Assembly (NCBI GenBank): GCA_965230375.1
Contig: CBDDKU010000002.1
Location: 104,753-168,752, forward strand
Source of the DNA: CBDDKU01 sp965230375
GTDB lineage: Bacteria > Bacteroidota > Bacteroidia > Flavobacteriales_D > Cryomorphaceae
Direction: 5' to 3'
DNA: 64,000 nt
The notes beneath the pieces were generated by a model that had not been told where the DNA came from, did not search any database, and worked only from the letters and a program-made list of their open reading frames with translations. Made by a program: the position numbers and the translations under genes. Shown piece after piece: positions 33,401 through 42,381 of the stretch. Position 1 is the stretch's first letter. Each line of letters opens with the position of its first letter.

Positions 33401-35593
33401 ATGTTTCGAATCGTTTTAGTTTGGATCTTAATTCTTTTAGCTTCCAACATTGTGTTAGCTCAAAACTTGGAACGTCTGGGAGTAATTCCCGGGGTAAGTG
33501 AGCTGAGAGGAAATGAAGATGTTTTCCCCCGACCGAGGGAAGTGAAATTCGTTGGCCCCACCTACACGCGTACCTTGGCCTTTGATATACTTGAAGATCA
33601 CAAGATCAAAACATCAGACTCGGCAGAATACCTGATTGACCTGAGCGTAGACGAGCGATATGAGTTGGAAGGGTACTACATGAAGCTCGGGCCTGACACA
33701 ACGATCATTCGCGGGGGGCGGCAGGGCTTGATTTGGGGACTCCAAACATTCAATCAGCTTATGCTGCTGGATCGGGAGCTTATTGGTGGAGGGTACTCTC
33801 TGCCCATTGTGGAATTGGTAGACCAACCAGCATTCCAGCATCGCGGTATGTTGCTCGATTGTTGTCGTCACTTCTTTTCGGTGGAAACGGTCAAGAAATA
33901 CATCGACCTTCTATCGCTTTACAAGATGAACACCCTGCACTGGCACTTGACAGAAGATCAGGGCTGGCGCATTGAAATAGATGCATACCCCAAACTGACT
34001 GAAGTGGGAGCATGGCGAACTGAAAAAGACCGTTCGCGATATGGTGGTTACTACACCAAAGAAGAAATCAAAGAAGTCGTTTCGTATGCCGCTACGCGCG
34101 GAATCAATGTTATTCCAGAAATAGAACTTCCGGGTCATGCCCAAGCTGCACTGTCAGCATACCCTGAGTACTCTTGCAAGGGAAGCGATATCGAAGTTGC
34201 TAATGATTGGGGCGTTTTTAAAGAAATCTATTGCGCCGGAAACGACAGCACATTTATTTTTCTAGAAACTATTCTCTCAGAAGTACTCGAGCTTTTTCCG
34301 TCCAAGCAGATCCACATAGGTGGTGACGAAGCTCCAAAGTACCGCTGGGAACGCTGTGAGAAGTGTCAGAAGCGAATCGCTGACGAAGGTCTTGCGGATA
34401 GCCATGAACTTCAGTCTTACTTCATCACACGTATTGAAAAATACCTCAACAGCCGTGGACGTGTTTTGATTGGTTGGGATGAAATTCTGGAAGGTGGCCT
34501 GGCACCGAATGCCATGGTGCAAAGTTGGCGGGGTATGGAAGGTGGTAAGAAGGCTGCTGAGATGGGACATCAAGTCATTATGTCGCCTACTAGCCACTGC
34601 TATCTTGACTACGGGCTGAACTCCATCGACCTGGAAAAAATCTACAGTTTCGATCCTGTTCCCGCTGATCTGGAAGGTAAAAGCCGCGATTTCATCATCG
34701 GTGGGGAGTGTAATATGTGGACCGAGCGTGTACCCAATGACTCCGTTCTCGACAATCGGGTCTTCCCGCGCATGATTGGTTTGGCTGCCAATTTATGGAT
34801 GGGGGAAGATCGCCCTGAGTTTGATGTTTTCTATGGAGATCTTCAGCGGCACTACGGCATCCTATTTCGGAAAGGAGTGAAATATGGCCTGGAAGTAGTT
34901 CCAGCCGAAGCCGTTTCGCTCATCGAGAATGAAAGCCCGCAAATTAAATTGACACCTGGAGTACCTGGACTTACACTCAAGTATCGCTGGCCAGAATCTG
35001 AATGGGAAAAATTCAAGCATCCTATTCCCTTAGATAGAACAGGAACCTTAGAAATTCAAGCGTATAAAGGAAGTAGGAAATACGGGGAGATCATTAAGTC
35101 GGAGTGGTCTGACCACATGGGCATTGGTGAAAAAGTGACTTACCAATCTGAACTTGGAAATTGGTATCGGGCTGGTGGCGAAACAGCCCTGGTAGATGGT
35201 ATGCTCGGCACCTTAAATTTTCGAGATGGAAAGTGGCAGGGCTTCTCTGGTCAAGATTTGGATGTGGAGATTGAATTGACCGAAGGGATAATTCCAGAGA
35301 AGGTTTCGTTACAAGCCTACCAATACAACAACGCCTGGATTTTCTTTCCGACAGAAGTAGAAGTGTTCGGAACGATGGATGGGAAAAAGTGGAAGAAGTT
35401 GGGAACGACATCGCCTTCAATTGCGCCAGAAGTGAGAGACAAACACATCTGGGTCGGAGAAATTTCTTTGAAGAAGAAAAAGGCTTGGAAAGCTTTGAAA
35501 GTAGTTACCAAGAATATTAAGGAAGTTCCCGAATGGCATGAAGCAGCAGGCTCCGAAGCGTGGATTTTCGTTGGAGAAATTATGATTGACTGA
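33401..35593 (+). CDS. Beta-N-acetylhexosaminidase, GH20
   Basis: A 730-residue exported glycosidase with a signal peptide (MFRIVLVWILILLASNIVLAQ). A GH20b-type N-terminal domain (about 30-140) leads to the GH20 barrel (about 140-500). The catalytic pair is D309-E310 in IHIGGDEAP, and the substrate-assisted pattern HWHLTEDQGWR and the Trp-lined WRGMEGG and CNMWTE motifs are present. The C-terminal 200 residues form a chitobiase-like Fn3 and a discoidin-like domain (WRAGGETALVDGMLG type). It removes terminal GlcNAc or GalNAc from chitin oligomers or glycans in the periplasm. ATG 33401 begins the signal peptide; the longer frame back to 33095 is antisense to the GT2 gene. It is co-transcribed with cutC and beta-mannosidase. 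Confidence 0.93.
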   Translation: MFRIVLVWILILLASNIVLAQNLERLGVIPGVSELRGNEDVFPRPREVKFVGPTYTRTLAFDILEDHKIKTSDSAEYLIDLSVDERYELEGYYMKLGPDTTIIRGGRQGLIWGLQTFNQLMLLDRELIGGGYSLPIVELVDQPAFQHRGMLLDCCRHFFSVETVKKYIDLLSLYKMNTLHWHLTEDQGWRIEIDAYPKLTEVGAWRTEKDRSRYGGYYTKEEIKEVVSYAATRGINVIPEIELPGHAQAALSAYPEYSCKGSDIEVANDWGVFKEIYCAGNDSTFIFLETILSEVLELFPSKQIHIGGDEAPKYRWERCEKCQKRIADEGLADSHELQSYFITRIEKYLNSRGRVLIGWDEILEGGLAPNAMVQSWRGMEGGKKAAEMGHQVIMSPTSHCYLDYGLNSIDLEKIYSFDPVPADLEGKSRDFIIGGECNMWTERVPNDSVLDNRVFPRMIGLAANLWMGEDRPEFDVFYGDLQRHYGILFRKGVKYGLEVVPAEAVSLIENESPQIKLTPGVPGLTLKYRWPESEWEKFKHPIPLDRTGTLEIQAYKGSRKYGEIIKSEWSDHMGIGEKVTYQSELGNWYRAGGETALVDGMLGTLNFRDGKWQGFSGQDLDVEIELTEGIIPEKVSLQAYQYNNAWIFFPTEVEVFGTMDGKKWKKLGTTSPSIAPEVRDKHIWVGEISLKKKKAWKALKVVTKNIKEVPEWHEAAGSEAWIFVGEIMID

Positions 35594-35594
35594 G

Positions 35595-36293
35595 ATGAAA
35601 TTGGAACTTGAAGCGTGCATTGAAAACCCATCGGAAGCCGCCGTTGCAGCGGCGCATGATATGGACCGTGCAGAGCTCTGCCAAGCGCTCGCCATCGGTG
35701 GGCTCACACCTACATCGGCTAATGTGAGGGCTTGTACCGCGCATTTGCCCGTACACGCCATGCTCCGGCCACGGGGCGGTGGATTTACTTACACCCCAGC
35801 TGAGCTTGATTGGATGCTCGTTGAGATGGAAGGTCTCAAGGATTCTGGAGCCAGCGGCGTAGTCTGGGGCTGCTTGGATAAGGCAGAAGAAATAGACCTT
35901 AGCGCAAATCGAATATTGATGGACAGAGCCACGTCACTGGGACTCTTCCCTACCTTTCACAGGGCTTTCGACATGGTGCCAGATCACATGAAGGCTTTAG
36001 ATCAGCTCATGGAGCTGGGATTTAAAAGAGTGCTTAGTTCTGGCGGAAGACCCACTGCTCTGGAAGGACTTGAAACACTTCAGCAAATGGTTGACCTTTC
36101 AAACGGAAGAATCGAAATAATGGCCGGTGGTGGCGTGAATGGATCCAATGCCCAAAAACTTGCCAAAGCTGGTGTCAACGCGCTTCATTTTTCTATCCAA
36201 AAATCGATTGAAACCAAGAGCCCGCTCGCTATCGGAAGTGATACGATTCCAGATCCCAACAAAATTGAATCCGTAAAATTGGCTATTGGATGA
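35595..36293 (+). CDS. cutC: CutC family protein
   Basis: A 232-residue TIM-barrel protein of the CutC family. It opens KLELEACIENPSEAAVAAA, with family motifs RAELCQALAIGGLTPT, VHAMLRPRGGGF and LSSGGRPTALEG, and ends in the barrel GGGVNGSNA. CutC was named for copper tolerance in E. coli, but its biochemical role remains unclear and in Bacteroidota it often sits with glycosidase genes. Here it starts 1 base after the hexosaminidase stop and overlaps the mannosidase start by 4 bases (ATGA), so all three are translationally coupled. That context argues for a sugar-metabolism role more than copper handling, but this is inference. Confidence 0.92.
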   Translation: MKLELEACIENPSEAAVAAAHDMDRAELCQALAIGGLTPTSANVRACTAHLPVHAMLRPRGGGFTYTPAELDWMLVEMEGLKDSGASGVVWGCLDKAEEIDLSANRILMDRATSLGLFPTFHRAFDMVPDHMKALDQLMELGFKRVLSSGGRPTALEGLETLQQMVDLSNGRIEIMAGGGVNGSNAQKLAKAGVNALHFSIQKSIETKSPLAIGSDTIPDPNKIESVKLAIG

Positions 36294-38263
36294 GTAGATT
36301 CCTGAGCATTTGCTTCGTGCTTTCATGTCTTGTTTCACATTCACAGTCAGTCTTGGTGAATCAGGGTTGGGAATTTCGCAATGCTGGTGATGTCTCTTGG
36401 TTTGGGGCCAAAGTTCCCGGCACTATCCACACAGATCTTTTCAGGAATGGCGTAATTGATGACCCTTACGAAGACTTGAATGAGCTGAGACAGCAGTGGG
36501 TTGGCGAAAAAAACTGGGAGTACAGAAACACGTTTTCACTCGAAAAAAACATTCTCAGACAATCCCACATCGAGCTCGTATTCGAAGGGCTTGACACCTA
36601 TGCTACAGTGAAACTCAATGGAGAAACCATACTCGAAGCCAACAATATGTTTCGGTCGTGGCGAATTGACATTACTGAACTCGCAGAAGCAGAAAACACC
36701 ATTGAAATTCTCTTCACATCGCCGATCAAAAAGAATACAGAGAAGGCAAAAAACTACTTGCCGCTACCGGGTGGTACGGACACATCTGCATACCCCGTAG
36801 CACCGTTTACACGCAAAGCTGCCTACCATTTTGGTTGGGACTGGGCACCTCGGTTCGTCACGATGGGGATTTGGAAAGACGTGCGAATCGAAGCATGGTC
36901 GGGTGCCAAAATCAGGAACACTTTTATCCAACAGGAAAAACTCGACGATGAGAAGGCCGAACTTGAGCTCCATTTGGAAATAGAATCTGAAAAGGCCCAA
37001 AAGGTTAAGATTTACATGCCGCCGTTTATCGATGAAAAAGTCTTTGTCAAAAAGGGCAGACATACCAAAACAATCTCTTTTACCATCGACGACCCCGTGC
37101 GCTGGTGGCCACATACGCAAGGCTTTCCTTTCTTGTATAACCTTGACCTTTCCTTACAGCTAAAGGGCAAAGTTCTGGAGCGAGAAAACATCAAGTACGG
37201 TATCAGGACAGTGGAATTGGTGAATAAACCCGACTCGATCGGCACTTCATTCTTCTTTAAGGTCAATGGGAAACCAACTTTTATGAAAGGTGCCAATTAC
37301 GTGCCCCAGGATGTGTTCTTGCCGCGGGTCAAGGACAGCGACTATGAAGAACTTTTATCTCTGGCAAAAGATGCAGGGATGAATATGATTCGCGTTTGGG
37401 GCGGCGGGGTATACGAGAGGGATGTTTTCTACGATATCTGCGATAGCCTGGGAATTTTGGTTTGGCAGGACTTTATGTTTGCGGGAACCATGTATCCCGC
37501 CGATTACGATTTTGTTTCCAACGTGCGGATGGAAGCCGAAGAGCAGGTAAAGCGGTTGAGAAATCATCCATCGCTGGCACTTTGGTGCGGGAACAACGAA
37601 GTCAATGTGGCTTGGGAAAACTGGGGGTGGCAAAAGCAGTATGGCTATACCCCTGCCGACAGCGCCATTCTATGGCAAGGTTACCTTCAGATTTTCGAGA
37701 ATACTCTGCCTGCCGCAGTCGCTCAGCACCACCCAGGTATGGCCTACGTGCCCACTAGCCCTCAAAGCAATTGGGGAAAGCTCGAAAATTTCAATCACGG
37801 ATCCATGCACTACTGGGGCGTCTGGCACGGCTCTGACGATTTTTCGGGATTCGAGAAGTACGTGGGGCGCTTTATGGTCGAGTACGGATTTCAATCCTTT
37901 CCAAACTCATCCACACTCAATTCCTTTGTAGATCGGAAGCATCGCTCGCTCAGCAGCCCCGTTATGCAAGCCAGACAAAAGAGTTACGTGGGTAATGGGA
38001 AAATCGAAGAATTCGTACTTCAATATCTTCCAGACAGCCTTTGTGGAAACTTCAATGACTTTATAGAGAAATCGCAGGAAGTACAGGGGGTCGGGCTCGA
38101 AATGGCCATCAATGCCCACATCCAAAAGAAGCCACACTGCATGGGAACATTGATGTGGCAACTCAACGACTGCTGGCCTGGTCCGTCTTGGAGCATCATC
38201 GATTATCGGCGCAAACCTAAAAAGTCTTACTTCTCAGTAAAGCGAGCTTTTCAGAACCATTAG
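36290..38263 (+). CDS. Beta-mannosidase, GH2, short form without C-terminal domains
   Basis: A 657-residue exported GH2 enzyme (signal peptide MSRFLSICFVLSCLVSHSQS). The sugar-binding domain (about 22-190), Ig-like domain (about 200-310) and barrel (about 310-650) are present. The acid/base is E437 in CGNNEVNVAW, and the nucleophile is E531 in VEYGFQSFP. It ends soon after MWQLNDCWPGPSWSIIDY, where typical beta-mannosidases run to about 820-860 residues with further Ig-like domains, so this one is about 170-200 residues short. The stop is clean and the next gene is convergent, so truncation may be ancestral. It would release terminal beta-mannose, such as from N-glycan cores together with the GH20 enzyme. 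Confidence 0.88.
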   Translation: MSRFLSICFVLSCLVSHSQSVLVNQGWEFRNAGDVSWFGAKVPGTIHTDLFRNGVIDDPYEDLNELRQQWVGEKNWEYRNTFSLEKNILRQSHIELVFEGLDTYATVKLNGETILEANNMFRSWRIDITELAEAENTIEILFTSPIKKNTEKAKNYLPLPGGTDTSAYPVAPFTRKAAYHFGWDWAPRFVTMGIWKDVRIEAWSGAKIRNTFIQQEKLDDEKAELELHLEIESEKAQKVKIYMPPFIDEKVFVKKGRHTKTISFTIDDPVRWWPHTQGFPFLYNLDLSLQLKGKVLERENIKYGIRTVELVNKPDSIGTSFFFKVNGKPTFMKGANYVPQDVFLPRVKDSDYEELLSLAKDAGMNMIRVWGGGVYERDVFYDICDSLGILVWQDFMFAGTMYPADYDFVSNVRMEAEEQVKRLRNHPSLALWCGNNEVNVAWENWGWQKQYGYTPADSAILWQGYLQIFENTLPAAVAQHHPGMAYVPTSPQSNWGKLENFNHGSMHYWGVWHGSDDFSGFEKYVGRFMVEYGFQSFPNSSTLNSFVDRKHRSLSSPVMQARQKSYVGNGKIEEFVLQYLPDSLCGNFNDFIEKSQEVQGVGLEMAINAHIQKKPHCMGTLMWQLNDCWPGPSWSIIDYRRKPKKSYFSVKRAFQNH

Positions 38264-38270
38264 CTCCACA

Positions 38271-38726
38271 TCAAAACAAAATCTCCATCCGAATATTGCA
38301 CCGCTCATAGGGCGTGTCTTCAGGAACGGGAATTTCTTTAAATCCAACCTTGTTAAACAGAGCTATGGCAGGTACAAGTTTTCTATTTGAATCGAGAAAG
38401 AGTCGGTCTGTACCGAGAGCTATGGACTTATAGATGCAAGCGTACATGAGCTTAAGGCCTATTTTACGACCTTGAAATTTGGGCGCCACGGCCATTTTTG
38501 AAAGTTCAAACCCATCTTTCCCTCTGTTTATCAAGGCTGCCGTACCAGCTATTTCTGCATCAATCATGGCAAATAAGATATGTCCCCCTTTTGAGATGAT
38601 GTACTCTTCTGGGTTAGATAAAACTTCCTCGTCGTAAGGCTCTACATAGAAATGCTCCTTCAGCCATTCGATATTCAAGTCGTAGAAATATCGCGCGTAC
38701 TTAGGGTCAAAGTCAATTATTTCCAT
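38271..38726 (-). CDS. GNAT family N-acetyltransferase
   Basis: A 151-residue GNAT protein. The acetyl-CoA-binding motif A is KMAVAPKFQGRKIGLKLMYA with the R/QxxGxG/A loop (QGRKIG), preceded by the strand of motif D and followed by LFLDSNRKLVPAIALFNKVGF (the motif B helix, given here in part). Substrate is unknown. It lies downstream of the hydroxylase gene on the same strand with a 13-base gap, so it may be the last gene of that operon, but no functional link is evident. Confidence 0.88.
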   Translation of the reverse strand: MEIIDFDPKYARYFYDLNIEWLKEHFYVEPYDEEVLSNPEEYIISKGGHILFAMIDAEIAGTAALINRGKDGFELSKMAVAPKFQGRKIGLKLMYACIYKSIALGTDRLFLDSNRKLVPAIALFNKVGFKEIPVPEDTPYERCNIRMEILF

Positions 38727-38739
38727 CTCGCGTCCGTTA

Positions 38740-39390
38740 CTACTTCCAATTTACGAAGTGGGATTTCATTTTCTCATCAATTCTAAAACTCCGAAACTCT
38801 TTGTCGTAGGTACTAAAGATAAAATCCCAGAGCATAATAGTGTTTCCAAAATTGACATTCCAATTCTTGTAGTGGTGGTGAAGATGGTATTTCTGAATAC
38901 GTGCAATATATCCACGATTATAAGGCCTGTAGTGAATGTAATAGTGGACATGCTCATAAAACACGTAGTAAATAAGTGTTCCGAAAAAGAAGCTGCAGGC
39001 AATACCAGTTGATGAAACAAGAAAAACAAACAACCAAATGACAATACCCATAGGGTAAGTCAAAGCAAACCCGGCGTTGAGAGTCCGGTGGTCCTCGTGA
39101 TCTCTATGATGGTGCAGATGACAAGCATCCAAAAACCATTTGATTCTGAAGTTTTTGATTTTGATGTGATAAACCCAACGGTGCACAACGTACTCAAAAA
39201 GGCTCCAGAATAAAAGACCACCCAAGAAACAAAGGGTATAGGCTACCACTTCGGCTGCACTAAAACTTGAAACAAACAGATAGGTGTTTAGAGCTAAAAG
39301 TGGCAATATACTCCACACGACTACGCGTGGTCTCCTGGCGGCAAATATGCGGAGAAGCCGAGGGTGCGTATTGACCATGTTCTTACTCAT
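38740..39390 (-). CDS. Fatty-acid hydroxylase/sterol desaturase superfamily membrane protein
   Basis: A 216-residue protein with about four hydrophobic segments. Histidine clusters for a di-iron site are visible: VVHRWVYH, CHLHHHRDH, YEHVHYYIH and KYHLHHHYKN. This is the fatty acid hydroxylase superfamily (FA2H, SUR2, CrtZ-like), which uses O2 to hydroxylate lipids, sterols or carotenoids in the membrane. ATG 39390 was chosen because it overlaps the stop of the upstream acyltransferase by exactly 4 bases (ATGA). A longer version from 39417 is possible. The tight coupling suggests the two act on one lipid, possibly hydroxylated fatty acids of sphingo- or aminolipids typical of this phylum. Confidence 0.87.
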   Translation of the reverse strand: MSKNMVNTHPRLLRIFAARRPRVVVWSILPLLALNTYLFVSSFSAAEVVAYTLCFLGGLLFWSLFEYVVHRWVYHIKIKNFRIKWFLDACHLHHHRDHEDHRTLNAGFALTYPMGIVIWLFVFLVSSTGIACSFFFGTLIYYVFYEHVHYYIHYRPYNRGYIARIQKYHLHHHYKNWNVNFGNTIMLWDFIFSTYDKEFRSFRIDEKMKSHFVNWK

Positions 39391-40199
39391 GTCAGTAAAC
39401 TTGGGTTTGCGAAACATTCATCAAAGTTCTTGAAGAGCTTCGTAAAGTGGATGCCGTCATTCAGCCTGTGATCAAATGTAAAACCAAAGGTCACCATTTT
39501 TCGCACCACAACTTCTCCACTTTCTACCACAGGTCTTTCTTCGATCTTGCCAATAGATACAACCATAGGCACATGAGTATATGGTGCAATTGGGCACAGA
39601 GCGGCCGAGGCTCCAAGAGATCCGACCGCTGTCAGCATCACACTTCCAAATGCATCTTTTGGCATTTTGAAAATCCGTGGATTAACATTCCAGACATAAG
39701 CCACACGAGCGTATAGATTGAGCAGTGGCCGAACTAAAAAATGTGGCGTTCGAGCTGTAATTCTCTTACTTGAATCGTGCTGAGTCACGCCCTTTTTTAT
39801 CGTAGCTATCTCTTCTTCAAAGCGCTGATTCAGATTGCTGATGCCCAGTGTTTGTGGCTCCTTGATAACAAACCCCGTCAAATCATCAGTAGATTTGGGG
39901 TTAACGACGTGAAAAAAAACAGAAACAAACTCTCTCAAATAGATCCGGTTTCGCCGAACAGTGGCATTGATATTCGGATTCATTTCAACCGCTTTGGCCA
40001 GGGCTTTCATGCAAAAGGCGTAAAAGTTAATTTTGCTTTCTCTGCAGTACTCGAGTGCCTGATCGACTTGTACCTGCTCGAAGGCATAAACAGATGAGTC
40101 ACCACGAGGCTTCCAAGATGCAACCGACACTTTGCGCCACGAGCTCATTAGAGCCTTTGAAGTGTATTCAATGTTTCTCACTTTGTTCTTAAACCACAT
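39387..40199 (-). CDS. Stand-alone 2-oxoacid dehydrogenase E2-type acyltransferase
   Basis: A 270-residue protein that corresponds to the catalytic domain of E2 acyltransferases (chloramphenicol acetyltransferase fold), without lipoyl or peripheral-subunit-binding domains. The active-site motif is FDHRLNDG near the C-terminus (canonical DHRxxDG), and INFYAFCMKALAKAVEMNP near the front is also typical. E2 domains without lipoyl domains often serve as CoA-dependent acyltransferases in other pathways. No dehydrogenase E1 or E3 gene is nearby. It is the first gene of a pair with the fatty-acid hydroxylase (4-base overlap), so an acyl transfer in lipid synthesis is a reasonable guess. Confidence 0.85.
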   Translation of the reverse strand: MWFKNKVRNIEYTSKALMSSWRKVSVASWKPRGDSSVYAFEQVQVDQALEYCRESKINFYAFCMKALAKAVEMNPNINATVRRNRIYLREFVSVFFHVVNPKSTDDLTGFVIKEPQTLGISNLNQRFEEEIATIKKGVTQHDSSKRITARTPHFLVRPLLNLYARVAYVWNVNPRIFKMPKDAFGSVMLTAVGSLGASAALCPIAPYTHVPMVVSIGKIEERPVVESGEVVVRKMVTFGFTFDHRLNDGIHFTKLFKNFDECFANPSLLT

Positions 40200-40276
40200 A
40201 TTTTGACTTGTGGTTGTCCTGCCAAAGTAAAACGATAAAATGAAATACTTATTCTATTTGAGCTTGGTGTATAGCC

Positions 40277-40441
40277 CTAGCCCTTCCTATTCTTACGCAA
40301 TGAAATTTTCGCTTTCAGCTTCTTGACCTTCTCTTTATCCACCACTCCAAAATACACCAAGGCAAAGAGTACCAACCAGAGAATTCCTTTGATGAGAAAG
40401 AAAAGAAAGCCCGCTATTCCAAGATCCTTAAGAAACTCCAT
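40277..40441 (-). CDS. 54-residue single-span membrane protein overlapping the hydroxylase gene
   Basis: An ATG at 40441 opens a 54-codon frame inside the last codons of the aromatic hydroxylase gene (overlap 14 bases) and ends at TAG 40277-40279. The product has a short acidic start (MEFLKDLGI), one hydrophobic span (about 9-32, AGFLFFLIKGILWLVLFALV) and a strongly basic tail (KEKVKKLKAKISLRKNRK), the layout of a small inner-membrane protein with the tail in the cytoplasm. The sharp hydrophobic/basic division and the coupled start favour a real gene. No family is recognised. Confidence 0.6.
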   Translation of the reverse strand: MEFLKDLGIAGFLFFLIKGILWLVLFALVYFGVVDKEKVKKLKAKISLRKNRKG

Positions 40442-42194
40442 TTTCGAGGAGCTTTAGCCCATCTTCAATCAGTGATGCCAGTTCTACTCTTTGGTTTTTA
40501 ATCACATCTAGCTGATCACGCAATTCGGCTTTCAATTCCGAGTTTTGGGTCACTTCGAGCATCTCAAGAAATAAGAGCCATTCATGTGGTCTGGTGCTTT
40601 TCAAGGCTCTGAACCGTGTGCGAATCTCACCATCATCACCGCTCTCACTTTCGCGAAGTTGACGAACAAATTCATAGTGGTTTTCGAGCTCTTCGAGTTC
40701 TTGAGATTTCTTTTGTTTAATCGTCTGCGTTGGCGATTCTCCATAGAGGTTTGGGAATGAATCGCTGTCGGCAGGTCCTGCAAATGCCGAAACAATTTCC
40801 TTTCCAACCACCATATCGTAAATGCCAAACTCAGGCTTGAAGAGAACTTCGTCTTGGTAGGTCACTGTGCACTCAGCTAGTTGGATGAGCATCAACTTTC
40901 CTTGAATATTTCTTATTCCAGTTACGTTGAGACCTTCCACCTTTACACCACTTTCAAACTCAAATGCCAGCCATTTTCCATCATAAAAATTATAGGCTTT
41001 CAAGTCAACTGGCCCCATGTCTTCGATGGCTAGGTTGATATTCTTGAGCTTTCCCAGGGGTGAGCTAAACCCATGACTGTGGTAGTCTATTCCGTGGCCA
41101 ATGAGCTCTTTGTCGCGATAGGCCAATGCCGTCGGGCCTTCGGTTTTAATGAAGATTACTTCATTGTCTTCGTTCATCAGCGCACGAGTAAACTTTCCTG
41201 AAACTTGAAGTCCAGTGCTTAGCTCAATGGTTCCAACCAAGTCTGATTCGATTAGACGCTTCAAGCCTTTGCTCCCACCCTTGCGCAAGCTCAAAGTATT
41301 GGAAAACTCTTCCAGCACTTGCATCAGGCAAGAAAAATCTGGGGTAACATAAAGCTGGGGCTGGGGTTCTGTGACATCAAATTCCTGAAAAGCCGCTTCG
41401 ATGGAATATGGAATCTTCTTGACTTCTGGATTCAAGCAAGACATGCTTTCGCCAATAGATGACAAAAGACCTGCTCCATACAATTTCGGGTCGTCCAAAT
41501 CGCCAATCAATCCATACTCTACAGTCCACCACTGGAGGTTTCTGATTTTGGCCATTTCAGAAAGCTCCACATTTTCATCCTGGAGCTCTTTGACTCGAGC
41601 CTCGGCATGATCAATATCAGCCTGGGGAGTGCCTTCAGCTTCTTTCAAAATAGAAAGTCGGCGAACTGCCTCATACATTTCCATATCGTGTTTCGACAAA
41701 ATGGCTTTCGCCCCAATATCACCCAAACGCCGCAAGTATTCGGCATAGTCTGGGTTGGCAATAATTGGAGCATGACCAGCAGATTCGTGAATGATATCTG
41801 GAGCTGGGGTGTATTCAATGTTTTCCAACTGCCTGATGTCAGAGGCAATTACCAGTACTTTGTAGGCCTGAAATTCCATAAAAGCGTTAGGGGGAATAAA
41901 CCCATCTACCGCCACGGCAGCCCATCCTATTTCTTTGAGAATTCGGTTCATCCCATACATACTTGGGATTTCTTCGATGCTTACACCGGTTTTGTTCAAT
42001 CCTTCGAGATAGGAATCGTGAGCGACCCGACTCAGGTGCTTCACCAATCGCCGCATGACATATCTCCATACCGTCTGATTTATTGGTGTGTAGTCATCGT
42101 AATTCTGCGGCTTGATAAATTGCTTGAGATGCTTTGGAAGCCTTTCTATCAGCTCGTTTGATTCGTATTTCGATGTATTCGACATATCATTCAA
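40428..42194 (-). CDS. Aromatic amino acid hydroxylase (phenylalanine 4-monooxygenase-like)
   Basis: A 588-residue protein. Residues about 1-340 form the biopterin-dependent aromatic amino acid hydroxylase catalytic domain, with the iron-binding HESAGHAPIIANPDYAEYL pattern (HxxxxH) and downstream TVEYGLIG block. It uses tetrahydropterin, Fe(II) and O2 to hydroxylate phenylalanine, most likely to tyrosine. The remaining 240 residues form a C-terminal extension seen in Bacteroidota homologues but absent from the 260-300-residue proteobacterial enzymes. The extension is mostly beta-stranded and ends in charged coiled helices; its role is unknown. ATG 42194 was used, and ATG 42185 is equally possible. 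A small membrane-protein gene overlaps its 3' end. Confidence 0.93.
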   Translation of the reverse strand: MNDMSNTSKYESNELIERLPKHLKQFIKPQNYDDYTPINQTVWRYVMRRLVKHLSRVAHDSYLEGLNKTGVSIEEIPSMYGMNRILKEIGWAAVAVDGFIPPNAFMEFQAYKVLVIASDIRQLENIEYTPAPDIIHESAGHAPIIANPDYAEYLRRLGDIGAKAILSKHDMEMYEAVRRLSILKEAEGTPQADIDHAEARVKELQDENVELSEMAKIRNLQWWTVEYGLIGDLDDPKLYGAGLLSSIGESMSCLNPEVKKIPYSIEAAFQEFDVTEPQPQLYVTPDFSCLMQVLEEFSNTLSLRKGGSKGLKRLIESDLVGTIELSTGLQVSGKFTRALMNEDNEVIFIKTEGPTALAYRDKELIGHGIDYHSHGFSSPLGKLKNINLAIEDMGPVDLKAYNFYDGKWLAFEFESGVKVEGLNVTGIRNIQGKLMLIQLAECTVTYQDEVLFKPEFGIYDMVVGKEIVSAFAGPADSDSFPNLYGESPTQTIKQKKSQELEELENHYEFVRQLRESESGDDGEIRTRFRALKSTRPHEWLLFLEMLEVTQNSELKAELRDQLDVIKNQRVELASLIEDGLKLLENGVS

Positions 42195-42381
42195 TGAGCT
42201 TGCAAACTTAGAAGATATTTATGCCAATACTTGTCTTCACTTGAAGTATATCCATGCGATAATTCAGGAGACGCTAGTAAAATTCGAACCTGTCCATATT
42301 CCTTATCACCGATGAATCTCATAGCTATGGTGACTCAAACCCCAATATTTTGATACTTTCGGCAACAACTGAAAAGAACAT

